64,000 bases of DNA. Origin: Bilifractor porci (lineage in GTDB: Bacteria; Bacillota; Clostridia; Lachnospirales; Lachnospiraceae). The DNA lies in contig NZ_VUMV01000001.1 of NCBI RefSeq assembly GCF_009696005.1, forward strand, positions 1-64,000, given 5' to 3'. Below the pieces are notes generated by a model that was not told the DNA's origin, ran no database searches, and saw only the letters and a list, made by a program, of their open reading frames with translations. Below are positions 41,154-49,969 of the stretch, one piece after another (position 1 is the first letter of the stretch; the number at the start of each line of letters is the position of its first letter). The position numbers and the translations under genes were made by a program.

Positions 41154-41939
41154 GTGAAAATTGTTGTATGTATTAAACAGGTTCCGGATACTGCCGGTGG
41201 TGTTAAGTTCAAACCGGACGGTACGCTGGACAGAGGAGCAATGCTGGCTATCATGAATCCGGACGACAAGGCCGGACTGGAAGCCGCTTTAAGAATTAAG
41301 GATCAGAATGGCGCGGAGGTTACGGTTATTACTATGGGTCTGCCAAAGGCAGACGCAGTCCTCCGGGAAGCGCTGGCAATGGGCGCGGACAAGGGAATAC
41401 TGATAACAGACCGTGTTCTGGGAGGCGCAGACACCTGGGCTACATCTCAGACGATCGCGGCAGGAATCCGCAATCTGGACTACGACCTGATTATTACCGG
41501 ACGTCAGGCGATCGACGGAGATACCGCCCAGGTAGGCCCGCAGATCGCGGAGCATCTGGGAATTCCGGTTATTTCCTATGCGCAGGATATTAAAATTGAA
41601 GGTGACAGCGTCGTGGTACAGCGTCAGTTTGAGGATCGCTACCATGTACTGAAGGCAAAAATGCCCTGCCTGATCACAGCTCTTTCAGAGCTGAACGAGC
41701 CCCGCTACATGACACCGGGCGGAATCTGGGATGCCGTGGACGCGCAGATCACCGTCTGGGGCCGGAATGATCTGAAGGATCTGGATGACGCGAACATCGG
41801 TCTGAAGGGATCGCCGACAAAGATCGCAAAGGCTTCTGATAAGGTCCGCAAGGGTGAGGGAACCATGTTTAAGGATCTGGATCCGGACGCGGCGGCGGCA
41901 TCTATTGCAGATGTCCTGTCAGAGAAACATATTATTTGA
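41154..41939 (+). CDS. etfB: Electron transfer flavoprotein beta subunit
   Basis: A 261-residue EtfB, starting with GTG after GCAGGAGG. It begins MKIVVCIKQVPDT and has the family region GRQAIDGDTAQVGPQIAEHL near 119-138. In bifurcating complexes this subunit takes part in binding the bifurcating FAD at the interface with EtfA and in NADH binding. It lies 16 bases after bcd and 15 before etfA. Confidence 0.95.
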   Translation: MKIVVCIKQVPDTAGGVKFKPDGTLDRGAMLAIMNPDDKAGLEAALRIKDQNGAEVTVITMGLPKADAVLREALAMGADKGILITDRVLGGADTWATSQTIAAGIRNLDYDLIITGRQAIDGDTAQVGPQIAEHLGIPVISYAQDIKIEGDSVVVQRQFEDRYHVLKAKMPCLITALSELNEPRYMTPGGIWDAVDAQITVWGRNDLKDLDDANIGLKGSPTKIAKASDKVRKGEGTMFKDLDPDAAAASIADVLSEKHII

Positions 41940-41954
41940 CGGAGGCGATGAAAA

Positions 41955-43004
41955 ATGAATTTGGAAGAATATAAGGGCGTATTTATTTATGCGCAGCAGG
42001 TTGATAACCAGATCAACAACATTGCCTTTGAACTTCTCGGAAAGGCAAGAGATCTCGCAAAGACACTCGACACGCAGGTGACTGCTGTCCTAGTAGGAAG
42101 CGGAATCCGGAATCTTGCCGATCAGCTGGCGGAATACGGAGCGGACCGTGTCATTGTCGTTGATGACCCGGAGCTGAAAGACTACAGGACCGAGCCTTAC
42201 GCACACGCACTGTCGGAGGTAATCAATAAATTCAAACCGGAAATCATGCTGGTCGGCGCAACCGCCATCGGCCGGGATCTGGGTCCGACGGTTTCCGCGC
42301 GTGTGGGAACCGGACTTACCGCGGACTGCACCAGTCTGGATATCGGTGATTTTCCGCTGGTGGCAAGGCCGGGACATGAGGATGAGCAGAAACACAACCA
42401 GCTGCTGATGACACGTCCCGCGTTTGGAGGAAATACGATCGCAACGATTGCCTGCCCGGATAACCGTCCGCAGATGTCCACGGTTCGTCCCGGCGTTATG
42501 CAGGCCATTCAGCCGATCAAGGGGGCAAAGGCGGAAATTATTGATTTCAATCCGGGCTTTACCCCGAATAATAAATATGTAGAAATTGAGGATGTCGTAA
42601 AGGTAGTAAGCGAGACCGTAGATATTCAGAAAGCTAAAATTCTGGTTTCGGGCGGCCGCGGAGTCGGTTCCAAGGAGAATTTCAAGATTCTTCAGGATCT
42701 GGCGGATGCCCTGGGCGGAGAAGTTTCCAGCTCCCGTGCGGCAGTGGACAACGGCTGGATGCCGAAGGATATGCAGGTAGGACAGACCGGAAAAACCGTT
42801 CGTCCCCAGGTATATTTTGCCATCGGAATTTCCGGTGCCATTCAGCATGTTGCCGGCATGGAGGAATCCGACCTCATCATTGCCATTAACAAGGATGAGA
42901 CCGCGCCGATCTTCAGCGTGGCGGATTACGGCATTGTGGGCGACCTGAACAAAATTGTTCCCAGGCTCACAGAGATGGTCAAGGCCAGAAAGAAAGCCCT
43001 GTAA
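41955..43004 (+). CDS. etfA: Electron transfer flavoprotein alpha subunit
   Basis: A 349-residue EtfA, the FAD-carrying partner of EtfB. The C-terminal FAD-binding part shows SGGRGVGSKENF, SSRAAVDNGWMP, QVGQTGKTVRPQVYFAIGISGA (key residues Gln and Thr after VG) and IAINKDETAPIF. Length is usual for Clostridial EtfA with an N-terminal extension. It ends the operon; a strong terminator follows at 43104. Confidence 0.95.
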   Translation: MNLEEYKGVFIYAQQVDNQINNIAFELLGKARDLAKTLDTQVTAVLVGSGIRNLADQLAEYGADRVIVVDDPELKDYRTEPYAHALSEVINKFKPEIMLVGATAIGRDLGPTVSARVGTGLTADCTSLDIGDFPLVARPGHEDEQKHNQLLMTRPAFGGNTIATIACPDNRPQMSTVRPGVMQAIQPIKGAKAEIIDFNPGFTPNNKYVEIEDVVKVVSETVDIQKAKILVSGGRGVGSKENFKILQDLADALGGEVSSSRAAVDNGWMPKDMQVGQTGKTVRPQVYFAIGISGAIQHVAGMEESDLIIAINKDETAPIFSVADYGIVGDLNKIVPRLTEMVKARKKAL

Positions 43005-43103
43005 ACCGGTAATTTCCGGGGCATGCAGGAGCAGAAACAGAAGCACTGATATTGTCGCAGACAGAGGAATCTGCGTGGTGTAATCATATCAATATAACAA
43101 CAG

Positions 43104-43145
43104 AAAAAGACAGTCCGTGGTTTTGTTCCGGGACTGTCTTTTTTC
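43104..43145 (+). terminator. Intrinsic terminator of the butyrate operon
   Basis: AAAAAGACAGTCC (43104-43116) pairs with GGACTGTCTTTTT beginning at 43131; the stem is followed by a T run. It closes the thl-etfA transcript. Confidence 0.92.
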
Positions 43146-43244
43146 GTTTGCTGGAAAGTAAGAAATATTTTCGGGATATCGGAGAAAATTGATTCGTTCC
43201 TGTGTCAGAGAATGATATAGTAAGGGTAACGGAGGTATTTCAGG

Positions 43245-44288
43245 ATGAAGAAAATACGGATTATCGCCACAGGCGGAACCATAGCCGGATCAGCAGATAC
43301 TGCCTCGGAAACATCAGATTACCAGGCAGGAAGTCTTGGAATTAAGGAGATTATCCGCTCTGTCCCCGGCCTCTGTTCCTGTGCGGAGCTTTCCGCCGAG
43401 CAATTCTGCAATATCGACAGCAGGGATATGACAGAGGATATTCTTTTACGTCTTGCTAAAAGGGTGCATACACTTGTCGGACAGGACGATACGGACGGAA
43501 TTGTTATTACTCACGGAACGGATACAATGGAGGAAACCGCTTTCTTTCTGCATCTTACCGTACCTGCCGGAAAACCGGTGGTTCTTACCGGCTCAATGCG
43601 GCCGGCAACCGCCCTCAGCGCGGATGGCCCCATGAATCTGCTCAACGCGGTGCGGACAGCCGCCTCTCCGGATGCGGAAGGAAGGGGTGTTCTTATCACG
43701 ATGAATGGCAGCATCGAGGGAGCCGTGGATGCCACCAAGAAAAACACCACTTCTCTTGGTGCGTTCTGCTCGCCGAACAGAGGTTCTCTTGGAATGATCC
43801 GCGACGGAATCCCTGTTTTCTTTGCAGAGAGCTCTTCAGGGATTCCAGATGACCGGCAGATGATGCGGATGGGAACTGAATGTGAAGGAAAAAAACAAAA
43901 AAGAGATCCTGGGATGTTTTCTCTTGAGGGAATAAAAAGGCTCCCGACGGTGTATATTCTGTATGGAAATACCTGCGCGGACGGGGCTATGGTGCGGGCA
44001 GCCATCCGGGCAGGGGCAGAGGGAATTGTTTATGCCGGAACCGGCAACGGTTCTGTTCATCAGGAAGATGAGAAGGAACTGGTACGTGCGGCAGAAAGCG
44101 GGATTCCCGTCGTCATCAGCACCAGGACCGGAAGCGGCCCGGTAACGGCTCATGTGCGCACCAAATCACGATCCGGGATGATCTCATCCGGATTCCTGAA
44201 CCCGCAAAAGGCACGCATTCTTCTGCAACTCTGCCTGACGGTGACAAAGGATCCGGAAACCATTGCCGGAGTATTCTCAAAATATTAA
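43245..44288 (+). CDS. ansA: L-asparaginase
   Basis: A 347-residue asparaginase of the bacterial type I/II family, hydrolysing asparagine to aspartate and ammonia. The two catalytic threonine motifs are ATGGTIAGSAD (Thr12) and ITHGTDTMEETAFFL (Thr and Asp, near 86-90). PVVLTGSMRPATALSADGP is also conserved. No signal peptide is present, so it is cytoplasmic. The start ATG follows CGGAGG. A weak promoter (TTGATT at 43189-43194 with TGATAT at 43213-43218) may drive it. Confidence 0.92.
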   Translation: MKKIRIIATGGTIAGSADTASETSDYQAGSLGIKEIIRSVPGLCSCAELSAEQFCNIDSRDMTEDILLRLAKRVHTLVGQDDTDGIVITHGTDTMEETAFFLHLTVPAGKPVVLTGSMRPATALSADGPMNLLNAVRTAASPDAEGRGVLITMNGSIEGAVDATKKNTTSLGAFCSPNRGSLGMIRDGIPVFFAESSSGIPDDRQMMRMGTECEGKKQKRDPGMFSLEGIKRLPTVYILYGNTCADGAMVRAAIRAGAEGIVYAGTGNGSVHQEDEKELVRAAESGIPVVISTRTGSGPVTAHVRTKSRSGMISSGFLNPQKARILLQLCLTVTKDPETIAGVFSKY

Positions 44289-44314
44289 GCAACAGGCAGT
44301 TATCGTGCCGGGTC

Positions 44315-44343
44315 TTGCATCTTTCCGGCAGCACCCTTATAGT
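44315..44343 (+). promoter_or_regulatory. Sigma-A promoter of the GNAT-glutaredoxin gene
   Basis: TTGCAT at 44315-44320, a 17-base spacer and TATAGT at 44338-44343, 70 bases before the start codon. Confidence 0.65.
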
Positions 44344-44413
44344 GTAGGTACAGGTAAATATTGCAGGTACAGACAAAAAAGCAGGATTCAGACTGCGGTA
44401 TGGGGGTACGGTT

Positions 44414-44998
44414 ATGATTGAAGTGAAATTTGAAATGGAAAAAAAGCGGGCTTCTGCATGGGACGGAGAGAAAATGGCGGGAACCTGTGAATTTCTGGTT
44501 CTTCCGTCCTTTTGGATTATCACACACACGGTGGTAGATCCGTCCTACGGCGGTCAGGGAATCGCCGGAAGGCTGGTGGACTGTGTCGTGCAGGCGGCTG
44601 CTACCATGAATAAAAAGATCAAGCCCTTCTGTTCCTATGCCAGAAGGATGTTTGATAAAAAACCGGAGTACCGTTCCGCGGAGGACAACAGTGTCATTAC
44701 CGTGTTCGGCATGCCATCCTGTCCGGACTGTTCCTCTGTGGAGAGGCAGATTGAAGGAAATCCGTCCTTTCAGTTCGTGAACATCGGAGAACATATCCGC
44801 TTTCTGAAGGCATTTATGAAAATCCGCGATATGAGTCCGGTTTTTGATGATGCCAAAAAGAACAGTTTTGTGGGGATTCCCTGCTTTGTACTGGAGGATG
44901 GCATGATTACGCTGAACCCGGAGGACGTCGGGCTGGCGGCGGAGAAACCGGAACCGGCTCTGGGCGCCGCATGCAGGCTGGACGGCTCCGGCTGCTAG
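44414..44998 (+). CDS. Fusion of a small GNAT-like domain with a glutaredoxin-like domain
   Basis: A 194-residue two-domain protein. Residues 1-88 match the short YjdJ-type GNAT acyltransferase pattern: HTVVDPSYGGQGIAGRLVD with the acetyl-CoA loop GGQGIAG at 46-52, and KIKPFCSYA near 69-76. Residues 94-180 are thioredoxin-fold/glutaredoxin-like, with a CPDC redox pair at 103-106 and a GIPC segment (154-157) at the cis-Pro position. The C-terminus carries two more Cys. The joint function is unknown; thiol-linked acyl transfer or repair is a guess. It has its own promoter and terminator. Confidence 0.72.
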   Translation: MIEVKFEMEKKRASAWDGEKMAGTCEFLVLPSFWIITHTVVDPSYGGQGIAGRLVDCVVQAAATMNKKIKPFCSYARRMFDKKPEYRSAEDNSVITVFGMPSCPDCSSVERQIEGNPSFQFVNIGEHIRFLKAFMKIRDMSPVFDDAKKNSFVGIPCFVLEDGMITLNPEDVGLAAEKPEPALGAACRLDGSGC

Positions 44999-45060
44999 AG
45001 CAGCGAAATCAGCGCAGAAAAATTTAATTTGTGCAGCCGGGAAAACCGGCACAACGAATT

Positions 45061-45098
45061 ACGGCACAGCTCTCGGAGAAGAAGGCTGTGCCGTTTTG
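45061..45098 (+). terminator. Intrinsic terminator after the GNAT-glutaredoxin gene
   Basis: ACGGCACAGC (45061-45070) and GCTGTGCCGT (45085-45094) form a perfect 10-bp stem followed by TTTTG. On the other strand the stem is not followed by T residues, so it serves the plus-strand gene. Confidence 0.8.
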
Positions 45099-45162
45099 CT
45101 GCTGTTCTATTTTTTGGAACTGTTGATATGAGTGATAATAGTAGGAGTACTCATATATCTGT

Positions 45163-46485
45163 TTACTCAGACAGAGACTGCAGATCTCTGTAGAAATCAG
45201 GGTAGGAGATGTTGACGCACTCCGCGTCCCGGATTTCAGTCTCTCCATCCGCGGCAAGAGCGGCTATGGCGAAAGACATGGCCAGCCGGTGATCCTTGTG
45301 GCTGTCAATCACGGCGCCGTGAAGAGGTTTTCCTTCTGCGGCGGGGGTGCCGCCGTAAAGGTTTCTTCTTCCGTGGATAACCATACCGTCCTCCGTGGGA
45401 TCTACGCTGATTCCCATGGCCTCCAGATTTTCCGCGATCAGGGCAAGCCGGTCAGATTCCTTGTAACGAAGTTCCTGCGCGTCCCGTATGACGGTGTCTC
45501 CTTCAGCCGTGGCCGCCAGGACAGCGATAATCGGAAGTTCATCAATCAGTATGGGAATCAAACTCCCTTCGATCACGGTTCCGTGCAGCCTGCTGTAACG
45601 CACTTCCAGATCGGCGGTGGGTTCTCCCGCGTCTGAGAGCAGTCGGCGGTAGGTCACGCTGCCCCCCATGTCCTGTATGACACGCAGGATGCCATCCCTG
45701 GTTGGATTGGTTCCGACATGCTTCAGAAGGACCTCGGAATCCGGCACCATCAGACCCGCGCAGAGAAAATAGGCGGCGGAGGAAATATCACCGGGTACCG
45801 TAAGTTTTCTTCCGTGAAGAACCGGCTCCGGTGTAATTGTGGCAGTCGTGCCTTCCGAAGTTACCTCTGCGCCAAATCCGCGGAGCATCAGTTCGGTGTG
45901 GTTCCGGGAGAGGGCGGGTTCGGTCACACTGGTCTTTCCCTCTGCATACATGCCTGCCAGAAGAACGCAGGATTTTACCTGTGCCGAGGCAACCGGAGAC
46001 TGGTAGCAGATGCCTTTCAGATGCGAGGGGGATATCTGCAGGGGGACACAGCCGTTCTCGTTTTCACTGCGGATTTCCGCCCCCATTTCCGAAAGAGGAA
46101 GAATAATGCGGTTCATAGGCCGCTTTTGGATGGATTCATCTCCGGTCAGCGAGGAAGAAAACTTCTGGCCGGCCAGTATTCCGGAAATCAGACGCGTTGT
46201 GGTGCCGCTGTTTCCGCAGTCGAGAACGGAATCCGGAGCAGAAAGACCGTGCAGTCCCCGGCCGTGTACCAGCACATGGGTATTATTTTCTGTTAATTCA
46301 ATTTGGATTCCCATTTTGCGGAAGCACTCGATTGTGGAAAGACAGTCCGCTCCCGGAAGAAAATGGGAGATTTCCGTATCGCCTTCCGCCAAGGATCCGA
46401 TCATAACCGCACGGTGGGAAATGGATTTATCGCCGGGCACGTTTATGGTACCGTGCAGCGGCTTTGATGCAGGCGTAAAAATCAT
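45163..46485 (-). CDS. aroA: 3-phosphoshikimate 1-carboxyvinyltransferase (EPSP synthase)
   Basis: A 440-residue EPSP synthase of the shikimate pathway, joining shikimate-3-phosphate and PEP. Family motifs are PGDKSISHRAVMIGSLAEG near the start, LDCGNSGTTTRLISGIL with the PEP loop, and YKESDRLALIAENLEAMG near the C-terminal third. The start at 46485 is chosen as it places GDKSISHRA at the usual depth; a longer frame to 46566 has extra unlikely residues. The ribosome binding site is weak. It follows tyrA on the same strand after 159 bases and probably shares its transcript. Confidence 0.94.
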   Translation of the reverse strand: MIFTPASKPLHGTINVPGDKSISHRAVMIGSLAEGDTEISHFLPGADCLSTIECFRKMGIQIELTENNTHVLVHGRGLHGLSAPDSVLDCGNSGTTTRLISGILAGQKFSSSLTGDESIQKRPMNRIILPLSEMGAEIRSENENGCVPLQISPSHLKGICYQSPVASAQVKSCVLLAGMYAEGKTSVTEPALSRNHTELMLRGFGAEVTSEGTTATITPEPVLHGRKLTVPGDISSAAYFLCAGLMVPDSEVLLKHVGTNPTRDGILRVIQDMGGSVTYRRLLSDAGEPTADLEVRYSRLHGTVIEGSLIPILIDELPIIAVLAATAEGDTVIRDAQELRYKESDRLALIAENLEAMGISVDPTEDGMVIHGRRNLYGGTPAAEGKPLHGAVIDSHKDHRLAMSFAIAALAADGETEIRDAECVNISYPDFYRDLQSLSE

Positions 46486-46644
46486 GACAGTATTCCAGCT
46501 TTCTGTTTTATGAATTGTTGCAAAATGGGTACAAAACGGATTGTGGGAGCGAAAAGCGCGGAACAATCCGTACTTATATTTTAACAGCCCAATCCTGTGA
46601 TCTTCTGGATAGTTTTATCACGAAAGTACCAGAAGAAGAGATAT

Positions 46645-47745
46645 CTACATAGTCTTTCGGATAATATAATTTCTTTTCCGCAGTATCTCCGCCGAGCGGT
46701 TTCTGGAGTCCTCGTCATAATATTCAATCCGCAGAACCCCTTCTTCAAATTCCCGGTTATGGATCACGCCGATGTTTTTAATGCTGATCTGATTCATGGC
46801 AAGGAGCGTGGTGATGGTGGCAATACCGCCCGGCTCGTCCAGAATATCCACATACAGCAGGAACTGACGGGTGACAGACCCCTTTCTGGTATCGTCCATG
46901 GAATCCCTGTAATCCCGTGAGGAGGTAAACATCTCATTCAGAGCCTTTCCGTCTCCGGCCGCGACAAGCTCTCTGGCATGCTTCATAAAGTCCAGATAGG
47001 AATCCAGCACTTTCAGGATACAGTTCCGGTTAGACAGACAGATCTGTTCCCACATGACGGGAGAGGAGGAGGCAATGCGGGTAATATCCCGAAAACCGCC
47101 TGCTGCCACCAGCTTCATCCGCTCTTCCGGGTCGTCCAGATTTTTAATGGTGTTTACCAGGCCGGACGCAACCAGATGGGGAAGATGGCTGACACCTGCC
47201 ACAAGGAAATCATGCTCTTCCGGTTTCAGAACCAGCGGCAGGGCATGAATGTCTGTCACCAGATGCCGGAGTTTTTGGATATCTTCCGGAGCATTTTTTT
47301 CTGTCGTAGTCAGAAAATACCAGGCATTTTCCAGAATATAGGCACGTGAGCTGGAAAATCCGGTTTTTTCCGAGCCGGCCATGGGATGCCCGCCGATAAA
47401 CTGCCTGGAAAGTCCCGCTTTTTCCGCGGCTTCCTGCATCTCGCCCTTGACGCTTCCCACATCGGAAATCAGGCAGGAAGATTTTACCGTTTTTTTCAAA
47501 AAAGGAAGATACGAGATATTTGTCTGCACCGGGGCACAAAGAAAAACCAGGTCACATTCGGAAAAGCGGGGATCATTCTGTTCCCATGCCTCGTCAATTA
47601 CTCCTTCGGAGAGAGCTTCATCCAGTGTAGCCCTTGTGTGCGAGTATGCCGTCAGGCGGATTTCCGGGTGGAATTTTCGGATTGCCCTGGCCAGAGATCC
47701 GCCGATCAGCCCCAGCCCGATAAAGCCTATGCACTCCATACTCAT
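46645..47745 (-). CDS. tyrA: Prephenate dehydrogenase with ACT domain
   Basis: A 366-residue enzyme for tyrosine synthesis. The NAD loop GFIGLGLIGGSLAR lies at residues 6-19, catalytic-site parts are ISDVGSVKG and FIGGHPMAGSEKTG, and a C-terminal ACT domain (from about 295, FLLYVDILDEPGGIATITTLL, key region Pro-Gly-Gly) should bind tyrosine or another amino acid for feedback. The start at 47745 lies just after AAAGGATG; a second ATG two codons later is possible. It reads away from dxs and toward aroA. Confidence 0.94.
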   Translation of the reverse strand: MSMECIGFIGLGLIGGSLARAIRKFHPEIRLTAYSHTRATLDEALSEGVIDEAWEQNDPRFSECDLVFLCAPVQTNISYLPFLKKTVKSSCLISDVGSVKGEMQEAAEKAGLSRQFIGGHPMAGSEKTGFSSSRAYILENAWYFLTTTEKNAPEDIQKLRHLVTDIHALPLVLKPEEHDFLVAGVSHLPHLVASGLVNTIKNLDDPEERMKLVAAGGFRDITRIASSSPVMWEQICLSNRNCILKVLDSYLDFMKHARELVAAGDGKALNEMFTSSRDYRDSMDDTRKGSVTRQFLLYVDILDEPGGIATITTLLAMNQISIKNIGVIHNREFEEGVLRIEYYDEDSRNRSAEILRKRNYIIRKTM

Positions 47746-47786
47746 ATCATCCTTTCCTGCTTTGTTTCCTAAACTCAATTCCTTAC

Positions 47787-47813
47787 TTTATAGGAAAAAG
47801 GACGTTATTTCAA
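47787..47813 (-). promoter_or_regulatory. Candidate tyrA promoter
   Basis: On the minus strand TTGAAA (47813-47808) and TATAAA (47792-47787) are 15 bases apart, a little short but otherwise well formed, about 40 bases upstream of tyrA. Confidence 0.4.
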
Positions 47814-47862
47814 CCTCTGTCCAGCAGAAAAGTAGAAGAAAAGCAAGTCTGAAAAACAAAGA

Positions 47863-47891
47863 TTCTCAAGATTTTGCTTTTGTGCTACAAT
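47863..47891 (+). promoter_or_regulatory. Extended -10 promoter of dxs
   Basis: TGCTACAAT (47883-47891) is an extended -10 element; the -35 region TTCTCA (47863-47868) is weak at 17-base spacing. The same TGCTACAAT occurs at 6838-6846. Confidence 0.5.
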
Positions 47892-47919
47892 CGGAATCAG
47901 CTTAAAGAGGAGTATGTGT

Positions 47920-49794
47920 ATGCTCGAACGAATTAATCAGCCAAATGATATAAAAAAAATACCTGTTGACCAGCTTCCCCTGCTGGCGGAGGATATCCGC
48001 CGTTTCCTGATCGACAGCATCAGCAAGACCGGAGGACACCTGGCATCGAACCTGGGCGCAGTGGAACTTACCATGGCGTTGCATTATGTCTACGATCTTC
48101 CGGAGGATAAGATTATCTGGGATGTAGGGCATCAGTGCTATACCCATAAAATCCTGACCGGAAGGAAGGATGATTTTGCCACCCTGCGGGAAGAGGGGGG
48201 AATCAGCGGCTTCCCCAGAAGAGCGGAAAGTCCCTGCGATACCTTTGACGGGGGACACAGCTCTACGTCTCTCTCCGCGGGACTGGGCTATGTAAAGGCC
48301 AGGGATCTGCTGGGCAGGAAATACCACGTGGTTTCCGTGATCGGGGACGGGGCGCTTACCGGCGGGATGGCTTATGAGGCGATCAATAACGCGGCCAATC
48401 TGAAATCCAATTTTACCATTGTCCTGAACGACAATGCCATGTCCATTTCCAAAAATGTCGGAGGGATTTCCGAGTATCTCAGCACCATCCGGACTTCTCC
48501 CAAATATACGGGACTGAAGGATTCGGTTCTGGATCAGCTGGAAAAAATTCCGGAGCTGGGAGACCACATGGTCGAGAGAATCCGGAGGACGAAGAGCAGC
48601 CTGAAGCATCTGGTGATTCCCGGCATGTTTTTTGAGGATATGGGGGTTATGTACCTTGGTCCGGTTGACGGCCACAATATCCGTAACCTGATACGGGTGC
48701 TCTCCGAGGCCAAGCGCTACAAGGGAACGGTGCTGGTCCATGTCATTACCGAGAAGGGAAAGGGATATCAGCCTGCTGTCAGTCATCCGGACAAGTATCA
48801 CGGAACTGGTGCTTTTGATGTCGGAAGCGGAATGGCGCTGAAGCACAGCAGGACGACTTATACCGACGTTTTTGCCGCGAGTGTCAGAAAGCTTGGCACC
48901 CTTCATCACAATCTGGTGGGAATTACCGCTGCCATGGGAGAGGGAACCGGGCTGGAGTCCTTTGAACAGGCTTTTCCGGAGCGCTTCTTTGATGTGGGAA
49001 TTGCGGAGGAACACGCGGTGACGTTTGCGGCCGGTCTGGCGCTGGGAGGCATGATTCCGGTCTTTGCCGTCTACTCGGCCTTTCTTCAGAGGGCTTATGA
49101 CCAGATTATGGACGATGTCTGCATGCAAAGGCTGCACGTGATTTTTGCCATAGACCGGGCCGGCTTTGTCGGCGCGGACGGAAGGACGCATAACGGCGTA
49201 TATGATCTTTCCTACCTGACCATGATTCCGGGCATGACGGTGCTTGCGCCCAAAAATGCCTGGGAGCTGGAGGATATGTTCGATTTCGCCGTCCGCTTCC
49301 ACGGCCCCGTTGCGATCCGCTATCCCAGAGGACAGGCCTACATCGGGCTGAAGGAAGAGCGGGAACCCATCCGGTACGGAAAAGCGGAACTGATCCACAG
49401 AGGAAAGGGAGCCGCCATTCTGGCGATCGGCTCCATGGTGGAATTTGCCGCCGATGTTTCAGAGAGGCTGATTGGGTACGGGATTGATGCCACGGTAGTA
49501 AATCTGCGGTTTGCCAGCCCGCTGGACTATGACCTGATCCGTGAGCTGGCAGATGGTCACTCTCTTTTCCTGACGGTGGAGGAGAACTGCAGAAAGGGCG
49601 GCATCGGGGAACAGATTCTGGATTTCACGGAAAAAGAGAAGCTTCCCGTCCATGTGGAGATCGCCGCGGTTCCGGACCGCTTTATTCCGCATGCAACGGT
49701 GGAGAGCCAGCGGAGGATGGCAGGACTGGATGTGGAGACCCTTACGGACAGGATTCTGCGGTGGATGAAACCGGATCATGTGCCGGAAGGCTGA
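47920..49794 (+). CDS. dxs: 1-deoxy-D-xylulose-5-phosphate synthase
   Basis: A 624-residue thiamine diphosphate enzyme that condenses pyruvate and glyceraldehyde 3-phosphate, the first step of the MEP isoprenoid route. Motifs are DVGHQCYTHKILTGR, VIGDGALTGGMAYEAINNA with the ThDP-binding GDG, GIAEEHAVTFAAGLA with the catalytic Glu, and DRAGFVGADGRTHNGVYD. The start at 47920 is preferred to 47914 because AAGAGGAG is only 1-2 bases from the latter. The protein is slightly shorter at the C-terminus than many, but complete. Confidence 0.95.
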   Translation: MLERINQPNDIKKIPVDQLPLLAEDIRRFLIDSISKTGGHLASNLGAVELTMALHYVYDLPEDKIIWDVGHQCYTHKILTGRKDDFATLREEGGISGFPRRAESPCDTFDGGHSSTSLSAGLGYVKARDLLGRKYHVVSVIGDGALTGGMAYEAINNAANLKSNFTIVLNDNAMSISKNVGGISEYLSTIRTSPKYTGLKDSVLDQLEKIPELGDHMVERIRRTKSSLKHLVIPGMFFEDMGVMYLGPVDGHNIRNLIRVLSEAKRYKGTVLVHVITEKGKGYQPAVSHPDKYHGTGAFDVGSGMALKHSRTTYTDVFAASVRKLGTLHHNLVGITAAMGEGTGLESFEQAFPERFFDVGIAEEHAVTFAAGLALGGMIPVFAVYSAFLQRAYDQIMDDVCMQRLHVIFAIDRAGFVGADGRTHNGVYDLSYLTMIPGMTVLAPKNAWELEDMFDFAVRFHGPVAIRYPRGQAYIGLKEEREPIRYGKAELIHRGKGAAILAIGSMVEFAADVSERLIGYGIDATVVNLRFASPLDYDLIRELADGHSLFLTVEENCRKGGIGEQILDFTEKEKLPVHVEIAAVPDRFIPHATVESQRRMAGLDVETLTDRILRWMKPDHVPEG

Positions 49795-49875
49795 GAAAGA
49801 AAAAAACAGTGAGGATATTTCGGGAGGTGCTGTGTCCGGGAAGCAGAAATGCCGTCGGACGCAGCAAATTTTTTT

Positions 49876-49921
49876 GCCCTGAAAAAAGGAAACGCTCCTT
49901 TGGGCGCAGTAAGAGTATAAT
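49876..49921 (+). promoter_or_regulatory. Hairpin and -10 box before the dgt-dnaG-rpoD operon
   Basis: GCCC and AAAGGA (49876-49890) pair with TCCTTTGGGC (49896-49905) around a small bulge. A TATAAT follows at 49916-49921 without a clear -35 box. The hairpin may end dxs transcription in part or act as an operator. Confidence 0.35.
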
Positions 49922-49969
49922 TAGAAGATGTCTTATGACCTTGCGACCTGACGGAAAGGAGGCTGCCGC

